Assembly (NCBI GenBank): GCA_037126765.1
Contig: JBBCBC010000002.1
Location: forward strand, 15,655,853 to 15,719,852
DNA length: 64,000 nucleotides
DNA from: Stenogyne calaminthoides
Lineage: Eukaryota; Streptophyta; Magnoliopsida; Lamiales; Lamiaceae
Reading direction: 5' to 3'
The notes under the pieces were generated by a model. That model was given only the letters and a program-made list of their open reading frames with translations. It had not been told where the DNA came from and searched no databases. A program made the translations under genes and the position numbers. Positions within the stretch are counted from its first letter, which is position 1; each line of letters begins with the position of its first letter. Shown here one piece after another: positions 24,501-35,447 of the stretch.

Positions 24501-26350
24501 AAAAGTTATGGCCAAAAAAAAACCACCATCCAATGGCCAAAACTTAATCGCATTTCAGATCCTCCATCCGAGATCGCTCATCCTTGAGATCAAAATTACA
24601 ACAAGAACAAGCAAAACCCTACTACAGTTATCTATGAAAAAAATGCCTATACTACTCACACATATTATCTGTTGGGAAAAACGATTACAAAATCACACAA
24701 GGGTTGCGATAGAGAAAAATATTATAATACTATCCGGTGGTTCAGTTTTAGAGGGACGGAAAAGCTGTGAGACATGTAGAGGACTTCAAGACATTTTAAA
24801 AACATGGTTATAAAAGAAAAATGGACACCCGAGTCAAAAGTTATGGCCAAAATAATTTTCACCATCCAATGGCCAAAACCCCAATCGCCGTTTATAGATC
24901 CTCCATCCGACATCGCTCATCCTTGAGATATAAATTACAACAAGAACAAGCAAAACCTTACTAGAGTTTTCTATGAAAAAAAAATGCCTATAGTACCCAC
25001 ACATATTATCTGTTGGGAAAAACGATTATAAAATCACACAAGGGTTGCGATGGAGAAAAATATTATAATACTATACGGTGGGTAAGTTTTAGAGGGATGA
25101 CGAAGCTATGACACATGTAGAGGACTTCAAGACATTTCTGAAACATGGTTATAAAAGGAAAACGGACACCCGAGTCAAAAGTTATGGCCAAAACAGTTTT
25201 CACCATCCAATGGCCAAAACCCCAATCGCCGTTTCCAGATCCTCCATCCGACATCGCTCATCCTTGAGATCAAAATTACAACAAGAACAAGCAAAACCCT
25301 ACTACAGTTATCTATGAAAAAAATGCCTATACTACCCAAACATATTATCTGTTGGGAAAAGTGATTACAAAATAAAACAAGGGTTGCGATAGAGAAAAAT
25401 ATTATAATACTATCCGGTGTGTCAGTTTTAGAGGGACGGCAAAGCTGTGAGACATGTAGAGGACTTCAAGACGTTTCCGAAACATGGTTATAAAAGGAAA
25501 ACGGACACCCGAGTCAAAAGTTATGGCCAAAACAGTTTTCACCATCCAATGGCCAAAACCCCAATCGCCGTTTCCAGATCCTCCATCCGACATCGCTCAT
25601 CCTTGCGATCAAAATTATAGCAAGAACAAGCAAAACCCTACTACAGTTATAATGAAAAAAATGCCTATACTACCCACACATATTATCTGTTGGGAAAAAC
25701 AATTACAAAATTACACAATGGTTGCGATAAAGAAAAATATTATAATAATATTTGGTGGGTAGATTTTAGAGGGACGACGAAGATTGAGACATGTAGAGGA
25801 CTTCAAGACGTTTTCGAAACATTGTTATTAGAGGAAAACGGACACCCGAGTCAAAAGTTATGGCCAAAATAGTTTTCACTATCCAATGGCTAAAACCCCA
25901 ATCGCCGTTTATAGATCCTCCATTCGACATCGCTCATCCTTGCGATCAAAATTACAGCAAGAACAAGCAAAACCCTACTACAGTTATAATGAAAAAAATG
26001 CCTATACTACTCACACATATTATCTGTTGGGAAAAACGATTACAAAATCACACAAGAGTTGCGATAGAGAAAAATATTATAATACTATCTGGTGTGTCTT
26101 TGTTAGAGGGACGGCAAAGCTGTGAGACATGTAGAGGACTTCAAGACGTTTTCAAAACATGGTTATAAAAGGAAAACGGACACCCGAATCAAAAGTTATG
26201 GCCAAAACAGTTTTCACCATCCAATGGCCAAAACCCCAATCGCCGTTTCTCGATCCTCCATCCGACATCGCTCATCCTTGAGATATAAATAACAACAAGA
26301 ACAAACAAAACTTTACTACAGTTTTCTTTGAAAAAAAAAATGCATATAGT
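21581..26350 (+). repeat. Satellite array, block 2
   Basis: About 14 monomers of the same satellite in the same orientation, between the solo LTR and the Copia element. It includes the subtype GAAACATTGTTGTAAAAGG near 21783, 23143 and 24464, also seen near 8116 and 18685. The stretch 21700-22300 matches 8040-8630 in order of subtypes. Around 24130-24250 and 24510-24560 several monomers show clustered indels. The block ends with ATAGT, the target duplicated by the next element. Confidence 0.96.
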
Positions 26351-28195
26351 TGTTGGGATTATACTGAAAAGTATGCTTTTTACTTTGTATAATCAAAACT
26401 GAATTTTCAGACTTATTTACTGAAATAAATTGTTTATCACTGATGCTTTAAATATGATTGAATGTTATATATATTCTTCGCATAATTGTTCAATAATTAA
26501 ATGACGTGTTACATTGAAGTTAATTTAGTGATACCCGATCACGAAGATTAAATTAACGGTCCTTGTAACTAAAAAGTACGCCATTCACGACCTAGATGGA
26601 AATGAACAACCATCGCGAAAGGTTGAGGTGTAAGGCTCGATTGGTTTGTCTTGACCAAGAGATTACACTAGTGCATGGTGATCTTGTTGAATAGGACCTC
26701 TGGAGGATAAATTCTTGAATCTGAACAAGGAAGAATTAGACCTCGGTGGGTTCGTTGTTTCTTAACCTTCGTCCCTTAAATAGGATCACGTGGGATCGGT
26801 AACTATTGCTTTGACTTATCATGGGTAGCGAATCAGAGAGAGATTCAATACTTTTTATCTTGGGCAATATTATTGGTCACATGTGATTGCTAAGATTTAA
26901 TCTGAAGAATCGTGTGTGAAAGCACGCTTGCTTGATTTGCCCCCTTGGGAGGTTCATAAGTTTTATCATACCAAATCTTGCAAGTGGAATTAGTTTCCGG
27001 TATGGATAATAATGTTGAACCGTTCCTCGACCAAGGACAAAAGATATTAATTAACGGAAAGCTATTTCAGTGGCTTGAATTAATTAATGGGCTAGATAAT
27101 CTTAAACACGGGAAATAATGACCGGGAGCCATATTGATTGTAATATGGGTTAAGATGGATAGTGCAATATTAATTATGTAGTGGGATTAATTAATATTTA
27201 TGGGCTTGAATTATATTGTGGCTCAATATTAGATATTCAAGATCCATTAGAAGGTCCAATCTTAATTCTCCTAAAGGCCCCCTGAGTAGCCCAACATATA
27301 GTCCAATAACTGAAAAGGTGATTAAAATAAAGTAAATATTGTTGCTTATATTTCCTCTCAAATTTTTGAAAATTATGGATAAAAGAGGGAGAAAGATTTT
27401 CTTTGAATTTTGTTATGGAATGAAGATATGTATTCTTGGAATACAAGATTGTCTCATTAAATTCAAGAAATCTCCCACTTGGTTATACATAGTGAAATTT
27501 CGAAATTTTGGAAATATAGTGGGCAAGAAAGATTTTCTTGATTTTCTTGAAAAGATATTATGGAAGATATGTATTTCTTGAAATACAAGAATATCTCATA
27601 AATACAAGAAGATCCAAATCTTGGATTCTTGCACACTAATATTTTTGAAAATTCCATAAAATAGAGGAGGTGGATTTTTTGTGAAATATTTTAATTATGG
27701 GAAAAAGAATATATAGGATATATTCAAGATTTCTTGGTGACCAAGAAAAGTCTTTTCCCACATTGAAAAAACACACAAATTTCGTTCACCCTCCCTCCTA
27801 TAAATAGGGGATGATTAGTTCATTCCCAAGTACAATTCCATGTGCTGGAAATATTAGCAAATCCACATAAGTGGTGCAACAAAGTTTATTTTTTCCTTTT
27901 GTTAATTGTTCATGAAAGTATCCTTCCACCGGATTGTCGAAAACGACTAAGGGAATACTTGGGAAGTTCTTTTGGTTAGTCCGTCCGATCAAGACACCAT
28001 CTATCCCGAGAATGCGTTCACGTAAACCCGTAGATTCCGCGATCGTAGGTTTTACGTGGCTTTTTATATGCATGATATGTTGTTGCAATTATTATTTGAA
28101 TTAATATAGGATTAATTCATGCTAGTAATAATTAATGAATTAAATTTGTATTTAAATATTCACCCGAATAGATCTATATGAAACATTCCCCAACA
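26351..28195 (+). repeat. 5' LTR of the plus-strand Copia element (1845 bp)
   Basis: Begins TGTTGGGATTATACTG and ends AAACATTCCCCAACA. It is AT-rich, with a TATA box at 27799-27806. Two imperfect internal copies of a segment starting AAGATATGTATT, near 27424 and 27563, each hold a small hairpin. Reading frames in this LTR (for example at 27237-27446, 27339-27581 and 27463-27657) recur in the 3' LTR and have no recognisable protein similarity, so they are not called. Loss of all but its tips would give the 27-bp remnant at 17943. Confidence 0.93.
27799..27806 (+). promoter_or_regulatory. TATA box of the 5' LTR
   Basis: TATAAATA in the context CCTCCCTCC-TATAAATA-GGGG, about 400 bp before the LTR end, as expected for the U3/R boundary. 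The 3' LTR has TATAATTA at the matching place (35051-35058), so the two copies have diverged at the core promoter. Confidence 0.65.
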
Positions 28196-28212
28196 ATCTG
28201 TATCGAGCCCTT
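28196..28212 (+). other. Decayed tRNA-iMet primer binding site
   Basis: Directly after the 5' LTR, CTGTATCGAGCCC (28198-28210) resembles the usual plant Copia primer site TGGTATCAGAGC with a substitution and a missing base. Its position fits a primer site; the mismatches fit a degenerate copy. Confidence 0.5.
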
Positions 28213-29879
28213 TGTTTGCTCAATTTTTTAAATTGTAATTTAATTCGTGGACATTAAATTTGAAATTGGATAGTAGAAACTGTTAGATCTGTTTTGCGGT
28301 ATCCAATTGTCATGGATTTTAATGTTTTATTTTGCATGCATATAAACCGTGGTTTTTTAATTCGATTCGATTCGGATTTGTTTTGCCTCGTGAGAAAATC
28401 CATGAGTAGACTAGGATTTGTTTGATTTGATCAATGTAATAGACTAGTCTAGATCTATGTTTATTTATTTTTTGTAAATAAATTGTAACCGGATCGGGAA
28501 CGAAGAGATGAAGAATTAAAGGATGAAATCCGAGAACCAGCGTAGGCGGCGCGGCGCGCTACCGGGCACGCATGGGCGTTAGTAGGCGCAGGCTGGTGCC
28601 GAGCCGAGATGAGGGGGCAACGACAAAGCGCGGCGCGCTGGCCGAGCCGAAGACGACAGGCGGCCAAGACGCAGGCAAGGCTGCCGGCGCGAGAGATGCG
28701 AAGGCCGCCGAGACGTGGCGTGGCGGAGGAGCGGGCGAAGGCATACAGATGGATGTATGGATGATGCGTCGCGCCGCCGCCGAGATCGCTAAACTCGCTG
28801 AGGCGTCTGGAGGCGCTGGCGGGCGCTTCGCCAAAGCGGTGCCGAGGCCTTAGTTGCCCGAGCAAGTGGGCGGGCGGATGAGGCGTGCATCCATTGGCCG
28901 CGAGCTTCTTGGCGTGGCGGTTTGAGACGAAGTATTTTTTCCTGAATTTAACGAGTGGGAGAAATTCGAGGCGTGTTTCTTCAAGATCAAGCCAAGAAAA
29001 ATCAAACCATGACAATTGGATAATATGTGCCCAATATGTTTTTTTTACATTTTTGCTTGATTTTATTTTGTCTTTATCTTATGCTTTATTTAATTTGTTT
29101 AAATGTGTTTGCATGAGGGTTGCCAAATTGAAAAATCTCAACTTCAAAATTACTAAGTATGTTTAAATAATTAATTGACAATTTTATTAGGATAATAAAA
29201 TTGAATTAATTTTGACCTCCATGATTTATTTATTTGTGAATTCTTTTGGAGAAATTAAGCCTAACCGGGGATGGGTCAAAAGATAGGTTTCACATGAATG
29301 AATTCCAAAGCGGATGATTGTGGGTTATTACTAGTGGCGGCGATGATGACCTCCCAACGAGGCTCGATCAAAGCGAAATAGTAATCCTGTATTTAATCAT
29401 GGTTATTACTTAGGTATAAAATTGATATGCATATACTTCTCGGAGTTCCCTGTCAATTTTATATTGGTCAAGTGGGAGCGAACTATTAATCTGGATATTA
29501 AAGGTTTGTAAATCGTTTTGTTTGTAACTGCTTTTGAATGTGTTTAAATAATGACCCACCCAACGTGGCTTATTTAAACTGTTTTGAGATGTTGGCTGAT
29601 GCATTGTTCATATTTTTTTGAGATTTTAAATATGATGCATGTGATCGAATCTTGTGATATACTTGTGCTTTTGCATATAGTTGTTTATTTCAGTTCAGCA
29701 TGTCGTTACCTTTTAATCCACTGTTATTATACTTAATATCAATACAATTTGTATGGAAACTATATTTATTGGAAAATTATAATTGTCCTAACTGCACAAA
29801 AGCACAAGTGGATTTTGACACACAAAAATCAGATGAGCCAACTGACGAGTCAAAACATGCGGGACTCGTCAGATCACCT
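28213..29879 (+). other. Leader of the Copia element, including a GC-rich island
   Basis: About 1.7 kb between primer site and gag remnant without a recognisable gene. Bases 28530-28930 are strongly GC-rich, with many GCG, CGCC and GGCG runs, while both sides are AT-rich. Two frames cross the island, one plus (28572-28853, Ala, Gly and Arg rich) and one minus (28461-29015); both look like by-products of composition. The rest is AT-rich with nothing identifiable. Confidence 0.6.
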
Positions 29880-30330
29880 CTTGAGAGATGTCGTCATTTG
29901 AAAATGGTGGAGGAAAAACCCGTAAGGGATTACGTCCTCAGAATAGATGGCCCATCTAAACAAACTTGAGATTCTGAGTGCAGATTATGATCTGGAGACT
30001 CAGATGAATTTGGTACTTCATTCTCTGCCCAGAAAGGTTTTTTGAGCATTTTGGCCTCGCTAGCTAATTTGTTGCAAACTTTTGGACTCGGCAGAAATGA
30101 TGATAAGGCACCAAACTCAAGCTTTGACGGCAAGTGGTCCGTCTTCATCTTCTAGGCCAAGGGTAGGCAAGATAAAGAAGAGGACCAAAGGCCATAAGCA
30201 ATAAAACTCAACTGTTGCCAAGGGCAATGGTAAGATGAGGAATGCTTGTTGAGTCAAGGAAAATCCAAAAGGAAGTGCTTAAGCTGCGGTGAGAGAGGAC
30301 AATGGAGGTTTTGCCTGCTCCAACCCCAAA
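29880..30330 (+). pseudogene. gag remnant of the Copia element
   Basis: Short frames broken by stops show traces of a Copia capsid (UBN2-type) domain. Near 29903 a segment reads KMVEEKPVRDYVLRI, and near 30000 QMNLVLHSLPRKVF, both in the order found in Copia gag. Near 30270 KCLSCGERGQW is a damaged CCHC zinc knuckle in which the expected His is Trp. A Lys- and Arg-rich stretch lies before it. Several stops and frame changes separate these parts, so no full gag can be made. The start of gag is not visible. Confidence 0.6.
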
Positions 30331-30394
30331 AAGGGACGGAAAGAAAGGTAATTCTCACACACTAGTTGTTGAAACTTGTTTAGCGGCGTATACT

Positions 30395-31670
30395 TCTCAT
30401 TCGTGGGTGGTTGATACGAGATCCACTAATCATGTTGGCTTCACGGGTTCTAAATGATCCAGCAATGTAGTGGGAGTGAGATCCTCATCACACTGGGCAA
30501 CGTTACGAAAGTAGAAGTCATTGCAATGCTACGTAAGTGGCAGATATTGCAATGCTACGGTAGTAACGATTATTGCAATACTACGCAAGTAGCAGACATT
30601 GCAATGCTACATGAGTAGCAGTTAAAGCAGTGGGAGAAGTGCACCTATCTTTTGAAGATAAAGTTTTTGAGATTATCTTTGTGTTCCCAGTTTTAGAAAG
30701 AATTCACTTTTAGTTTCTAAAATTCGATTAAAGGACACTAAGTTTCTTCTAATAAGAATGACATCATTTTTGAAATGATGAGTGTATCTGTTACGGGACA
30801 TTGATGGAAAATCTCTATACAATTAACTGTGCACACCACTCACGAAATGTATCCTATAACACATCAACTATTTCCGAGAAAAGAAAACGTTCATCAGACG
30901 TGAACGAGACACTTCTTTGGCATCTAAGATTAGGTCATATAAATCCAAAGAGGATCCAAAGGTTGGTGAAAGATGGTTCACTGGAGCGTCTCCAAGTTGA
31001 ATTGATTCCAACCTGCGAATCATGTTTGGAGGGTAATATGACCAAGAGGGCATTTGGAGCCAAGGGGAATGGGGCTAAAGAAGTATTAGAGATCGTTCAC
31101 ATAGATGTATGTAGTCAAATGTCAACCAAAGCAAGAGGAGGTTGTGAGTAATTTTATTGATAATTACTCAAGGTACATTTTCCTTATGAAGCATGAATAT
31201 GAGACCTTTGAAAATTCTAAGAATTTAAGGCTCAAACAGAGAATCATATGGAAAAACGTATCAAGTCTCTACGATCTGATCGTGGAGGCGAATACCTCAG
31301 CGATGAGTTTTTGAACAACTTATCTGATGAAGGGATTGTATCCCAGCTCACCGCACCCGGAACCCCTCAACAAAACGGGGTTTGCAGAGCGAAGCAACAG
31401 AACTCTTTTGGAAATGGTTAGATCAATAATGAGTTATACGGATCTTCCCGAGTCGTTCTGGGGTCATGCCTTGGAAAACAGCGACTTACATTCTGAACTT
31501 GGTGCTATCCAAATCAGTTCCCAGAACCCCAAAGAATTGTGGACCGGGCGCAAGTCTGATATGAGACACATGAGAACTTTGGGGGTGTCGGCCCACGTGT
31601 TGGACAAGGAAACCCAGAAATGGATCCTCGATCGAATTAAGGCTATTTTGTAGGATACCCCGAGGGAACA
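30395..31670 (+). pseudogene. Protease and integrase remnant of the Copia element
   Basis: SWVVDTRSTNHV near 30404 matches the Copia aspartic protease active site, with Arg in place of the usual Gly after Asp-Thr. After a 26-bp tandem repeat, the zinc-binding region preceding integrase is seen in 30801-31151: LWHLRLGHINPKRIQRL, then CESCLEGNMTKR, giving an HHCC finger. Integrase core fragments follow in other frames: VLEIVHIDVCSQMS near 31086, NFIDNYSRYIFLMKHE near 31150, a piece near 31270-31380 with LRSDRGGEYLSDEF and PGTPQQNGV, and MSYTDLPESFWGHALE near 31428. Frame changes lie between these parts, so the enzyme is dead. An integrase C-terminal piece appears to run to about 31670. Confidence 0.85.
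30497..30626 (+). repeat. 26-bp tandem repeat, five copies, inside the protease region
   Basis: Five head-to-tail copies of exactly 26 bp start at 30497, 30523, 30549, 30575 and 30601. The core is GCAATGCTACGTAAGTGGCA, with a few changes per copy. Because 26 is not a multiple of three, each added copy shifts the frame. It lies between the protease active site and the integrase zinc finger. Confidence 0.92.
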
Positions 31671-31939
31671 AAAGGGTGAATGTTCTATAGTTCGAAGATC
31701 AAAAGGTGGACATCACCCACTTTAGATTTTGGAAGAAAACTATAGAACCAAAGAAAACCCAGAAGTGAGATTACCTTAAATGAGCTTAGAGGGCCAACCT
31801 CAGTGCCGACTGTACTAGATGATATACCAAACAGTACGTTTTTCACAACCGGAGCCTCGTTATAGTGGGAGGGTTGTTAGACAGCCCGAGAGATTCATGG
31901 GAATAGGAGAGTCCTCGGACTTGATTCCCGGAATCAGAC

Positions 31940-32600
31940 CCATGGACATATGACGAGGCACTCCAAGATAAGAATGCAGATTCTTGGCAAACAGCAATGA
32001 AAGCCGAAGTGGGTTCTATATTTCATAATAGAGTGTGGGAGCTAGTCGAACCACTTAATGGGGTCAAACCCATTAGATGCAAGTGGGTATATAAGAGGAA
32101 AAGAGGATCGGACGGGAAGGTTTAAACCTTTAAAGCAAGACTAATGGCGAAAGGTTATACTCAGAAAGAAAGGGATCGATTATGAGGAAATTTTTTTGCC
32201 CGTAGCCATGCTTAAGTCCATCCGTATTCTCTTATCGATTGGTGCGCACTTCGACCTTGAAATCTGGCAAATAGATGTCAAGACAGCTTTCCTTAACGGA
32301 AGTCTTGATAAAGAGATCTATGTGCAACAACACCAAGGTTTCATTAAAACAGGCCAAGAACACCTAGTTTGTAAGCTCAAGAGGTCCATTTACGGACTCA
32401 AACAGGCATCCAGAGCTTGGAACCAAAGTTTTGATCAAGTTGTAAAGTCTTATGGGTTTGATCAAAACGAGTTTGAAAGTTGTGTGTATAAAAAGCGTGT
32501 CGGAACTGCATTGGTATTCTTAGTACTATACGTAGATGACATTGTGATCATCGGGAACGATGTGAAGGTGTGGTCAGACGTAAGGGCATAGCTTTCAAAA
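31940..32600 (+). pseudogene. Reverse transcriptase remnant of the Copia element
   Basis: The reverse transcriptase makes cDNA from element RNA. An N-terminal stretch near 31935-32130 has TYDEALQDKNADSWQTAMKA and CKWVYKRKRGSDGKV, followed by a stop. The main piece, 32196-32591, starts inside the domain with AMLKSIRILLSIGAHF, then WQIDVKTAFLNGSLDKEIYV, LKRSIYGLKQASRAW and the catalytic box YVDDIVIIG at 32529-32552, with both Asp residues intact. A frameshift near 32180 and a stop near 32590 break it. Order and motifs are those of Copia reverse transcriptase. Confidence 0.92.
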
Positions 32601-33480
32601 CAGTTTGATATGAAAGACTTAGGGAAAACCGGACACATCTTTGGGATCAAGATCACTCGAGATCGCAAAAAAAGGATGATCGGGTTATCGCAAGTTTCAT
32701 ACATAGACACTGTCTTGAAACGCTTCAGCATGCATGATTCCAAGAAAGGATTTGTACCTTTCAGACTTGGAATCCATCTACCCAAGAAAATGTTCCCTAA
32801 GACGAAAAGGAGATAGATGACATGAAAGGTATTCCTTGTGCTTCGGCTGTCGGAAACCTTATGTATGCATTTTGTGTATGACGAGACGGATATCTGCTTT
32901 GCCGTAGGCATGGTAGCAAGATATCAAAGTAACCCAGGGAAAGCGCATTGGATGACAGTTAAAAACATTCTGAAGTGTCTGAAAAGAACTCGGGATAGAA
33001 TGTTGATTTATCAGTCAGATACTCCAATCCCCATCGGCTACACGGACTCGGATTTCCAATCAGATATAGATTCCAGAAATTATCTGCCTCAGTTAGTGTG
33101 TTTCCATTTGGGAAGTGTAGCCATCCAATGGACGAGTGTGAAGCGTAAATGCAAAGACCTCAACCATGGAAGTCGGGTAAGTAGCTGCTTGTGAAGCAGT
33201 GAAAGAACCGATTGGGCACTAGATCTTCTTAGTGGACTTGGATGGTGTTCTGAATTTGTCTAGCAATATATGCTAGGGGCAGTTGCAAATTCAAGAGAAC
33301 CAAGAGTCCACGAGTCAAACAAACACATTAAAGGAAAAACATCTTATACGAGAAATCGTTAAGAGAGGAGATATAGATGTGGCAAAGATAGCGTCACGAG
33401 GATGACTAGCGAGATCCATTCACAAAGCGTCGCCTCTGAATACATTCGAGAGACATGTGAGTGGAATGGGTGTCAAGACC
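32601..33480 (+). pseudogene. Reverse transcriptase end and RNase H remnant
   Basis: After a stop near 32590, the frame 32610-32816 holds MKDLGKTGHIFGIKITRDRK and SYIDTVLKRFSMHDS, the thumb region that follows the catalytic box. Frame 32838-33194 holds GMVARYQSNPGKAHW, LKRTRDRML and GYTDSDFQSD, the first acidic position of Copia RNase H. Further traces in other frames run to about 33480, including a piece near 33318-33400 that resembles the conserved C-terminal His-Ile-Arg region. Several frame changes are present. Confidence 0.85.
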
Positions 33481-33589
33481 GATTTAACAATCTGCTTTGA
33501 GTATAAGTGGGAGAAATTATTAGGTTCGTATAGGTGACATTAGATGTCACAGACTACTCGAGACGTGTTGTAGTATACTTAAAAGCAGA

Positions 33590-33610
33590 CTTTGAGTATA
33601 AGTGGGAGAT
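33590..33610 (+). other. Polypurine tract of the Copia element
   Basis: AAGTGGGAGAT sits directly before the 3' LTR, the usual place of the plus-strand primer. The 20 bp CTTTGAGTATAAGTGGGAGA at 33590-33609 occur identically 95 bp upstream at 33495-33514, so the tract is duplicated. Confidence 0.75.
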
Positions 33611-35447
33611 TGTTGGGATTATACTGAAAAGTATGCTTTTTACTTTGTATAATCAAAACTGAATTTTCAGACTTATTTACTGAAATAAATTGTTTATCAC
33701 TGATGCTTTAAATATGATTGAATGTTATATATATTTACTGCATAACTGTTCAATAATTAAATGACGTGTTACTTTGAAGTTAATTTAGTGATACCCGATC
33801 ACAGAAGATTAAATTAACAGTCCCTTGTAACTAAAAGTACGCCATTCACGACCTAGATGGAAATGAACAACCATCGCGAAAGGTTGAGGTGTAAGGCTCA
33901 AATTGGTTTGTCTTGACCAAGAGATTACACGAGTGCATGGTGATCTGTTGAATAGGACCTCTGAGGAGGATAAATTCTTGAGAATCGAACAAGGAAGAAT
34001 TAGACCTCGGTGGTTCGTTGTTTCTTAACCTTCGTCCCTTAAATAGGATCACGTGGGATCGGTAACTATTGCTTTGACTTATCATGGGTAGCTTAATCGA
34101 GAGAGATTCAATACTTTTTATCTTGGGCAATATTATTGGTCACATGTGATTGCTAAGATTAAATACGAAGAATCGCGGTGCAAGCACGCTTGCTTGATTT
34201 GCCCCTTGGGAGGTTCATAAGTTTTATCATACCAAATCTTGCAAGTGGAATTAGTTTTAGGGTATGGATAATAATGTTGAACCGTTCTCGACCAAGGACA
34301 AAAGATATTAATTAACGGAAAGCTATTTCAAGGTGGCTTGAATTAATTAATGGGCTAGATAATCTTAAACACGGGAAATAATGACCGGGGAGCCATATTG
34401 ATCGTAATATGGGTTAAGATGGATAGTGCAATATTAATTATGTAGTGGGATTAATTAATATTTATGGGCTTGAATTATATTGTGGCTCAATATTAGATAT
34501 TCAAGATCTATTAGAAGGTCCAATCTTAATTCTCCTAAAGGCCCCCTGAGTAGCCCAACATATAGTCCAATAACTGAAAAGGTGATTAAAATAAAATAAA
34601 TATTGTTGCTTATATTTCCTCTCAAATTTTCGAAAATTATGGATAAAAGAGGGAGAAAGATTTTCTTTGAATTTTGTTATGGAATGAAGATATGTATTCT
34701 TGGAATACAAAATTGTCTCATTAAATTCAAGAAATCTCCCACTTGGTTATACATAGTGAAATTTCGAAATTTTGGAAATATAGTGGGCAAGAAAGATTTT
34801 CTTTAAAAGATATTATGGAAGATATGTATTTCTTGAAATACAAGAATATCTCATAAATTCAAGAAGATCCAAATCTTGGATTCTTGCACACTAATATTTT
34901 CGAAAATTCCATAAAATAGAGGTGGATTTTTTGTGAAATATTTTAATTATGGGAAAAAGAATATATGGGATATATTCAAGATTTCTTGGTGACCAAGAAA
35001 AGTCTTTTCCCACATTGAAAAAACACAAAAATTTCATTCACCCTCCCTCCTATAATTAGGGGATGATTAGTTCATTCCCAAGTACAATTCCATGTGCTGG
35101 AAATATTAGCAAATCCACATAAGTGGTGCAACAAAGTTTATTTTTTCCTTTTGTTAATTGTTCGCCAGTATCCTTCCACCGGATTGTCGAGCAAGGGCTA
35201 AGGGAATACTTGGGAAGTTCTTTTGGTTAGTCCATCCGACTGAAGACACTGCCATCCCGAGAGGTACGTTCACGTAAACCAGTAGATTCCGCATGCGTAG
35301 GTTTACGTGGCTTTTTATATGCATGATATGTTGTTGCAATTATTATTTGAATTAATATAGGATTAATTCATGCTAGGAATAATTAATGAATAAAATTTGT
35401 ATTTAAATATTCACGCCGAATAGATCTGTGTGAAACATTCCCCAACA
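33611..35447 (+). repeat. 3' LTR of the plus-strand Copia element (1837 bp)
   Basis: Same ends as the 5' LTR and collinear with it throughout. Differences are scattered: for example ATTCTTCGCATAATTG against ATTTACTGCATAACTG near 33730, a deletion near 34804, a changed TATA box (35051-35058), and a cluster of changes near 35160-35300. Confidence 0.93.

Larger units (their letters stand above)
26351..35447 (+). mobile_element. Full-length degenerate Copia LTR retrotransposon (9.1 kb)
   Basis: The element has two LTRs (26351-28195 and 33611-35447), TG...CA ends and the target duplication ATAGT (26346-26350 and 35448-35452). Between them, in plus-strand order, lie a decayed primer site, a long leader, and remnants of gag, protease, integrase, reverse transcriptase and RNase H, then a purine tract. 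Integrase before reverse transcriptase marks the Copia (Ty1) superfamily. All coding parts carry frameshifts and stops. The two LTRs still look closely alike: their first 120 or so bases appear identical and later differences are mostly single-base changes and small indels. The satellite continues in phase on both sides. I do not assign a lineage with confidence. Confidence 0.95.

Noticed and set aside
27237..27657. Frames of 64-80 codons on both strands repeated in the 3' LTR
   Set aside because: They are non-coding LTR sequence present twice only because LTRs are duplicated.
28461..29015. 184-codon minus-strand frame in the GC-rich island
   Set aside because: GC-rich sequence has few stops in all frames; the product is Ala, Arg and Ser rich with no recognisable domain.
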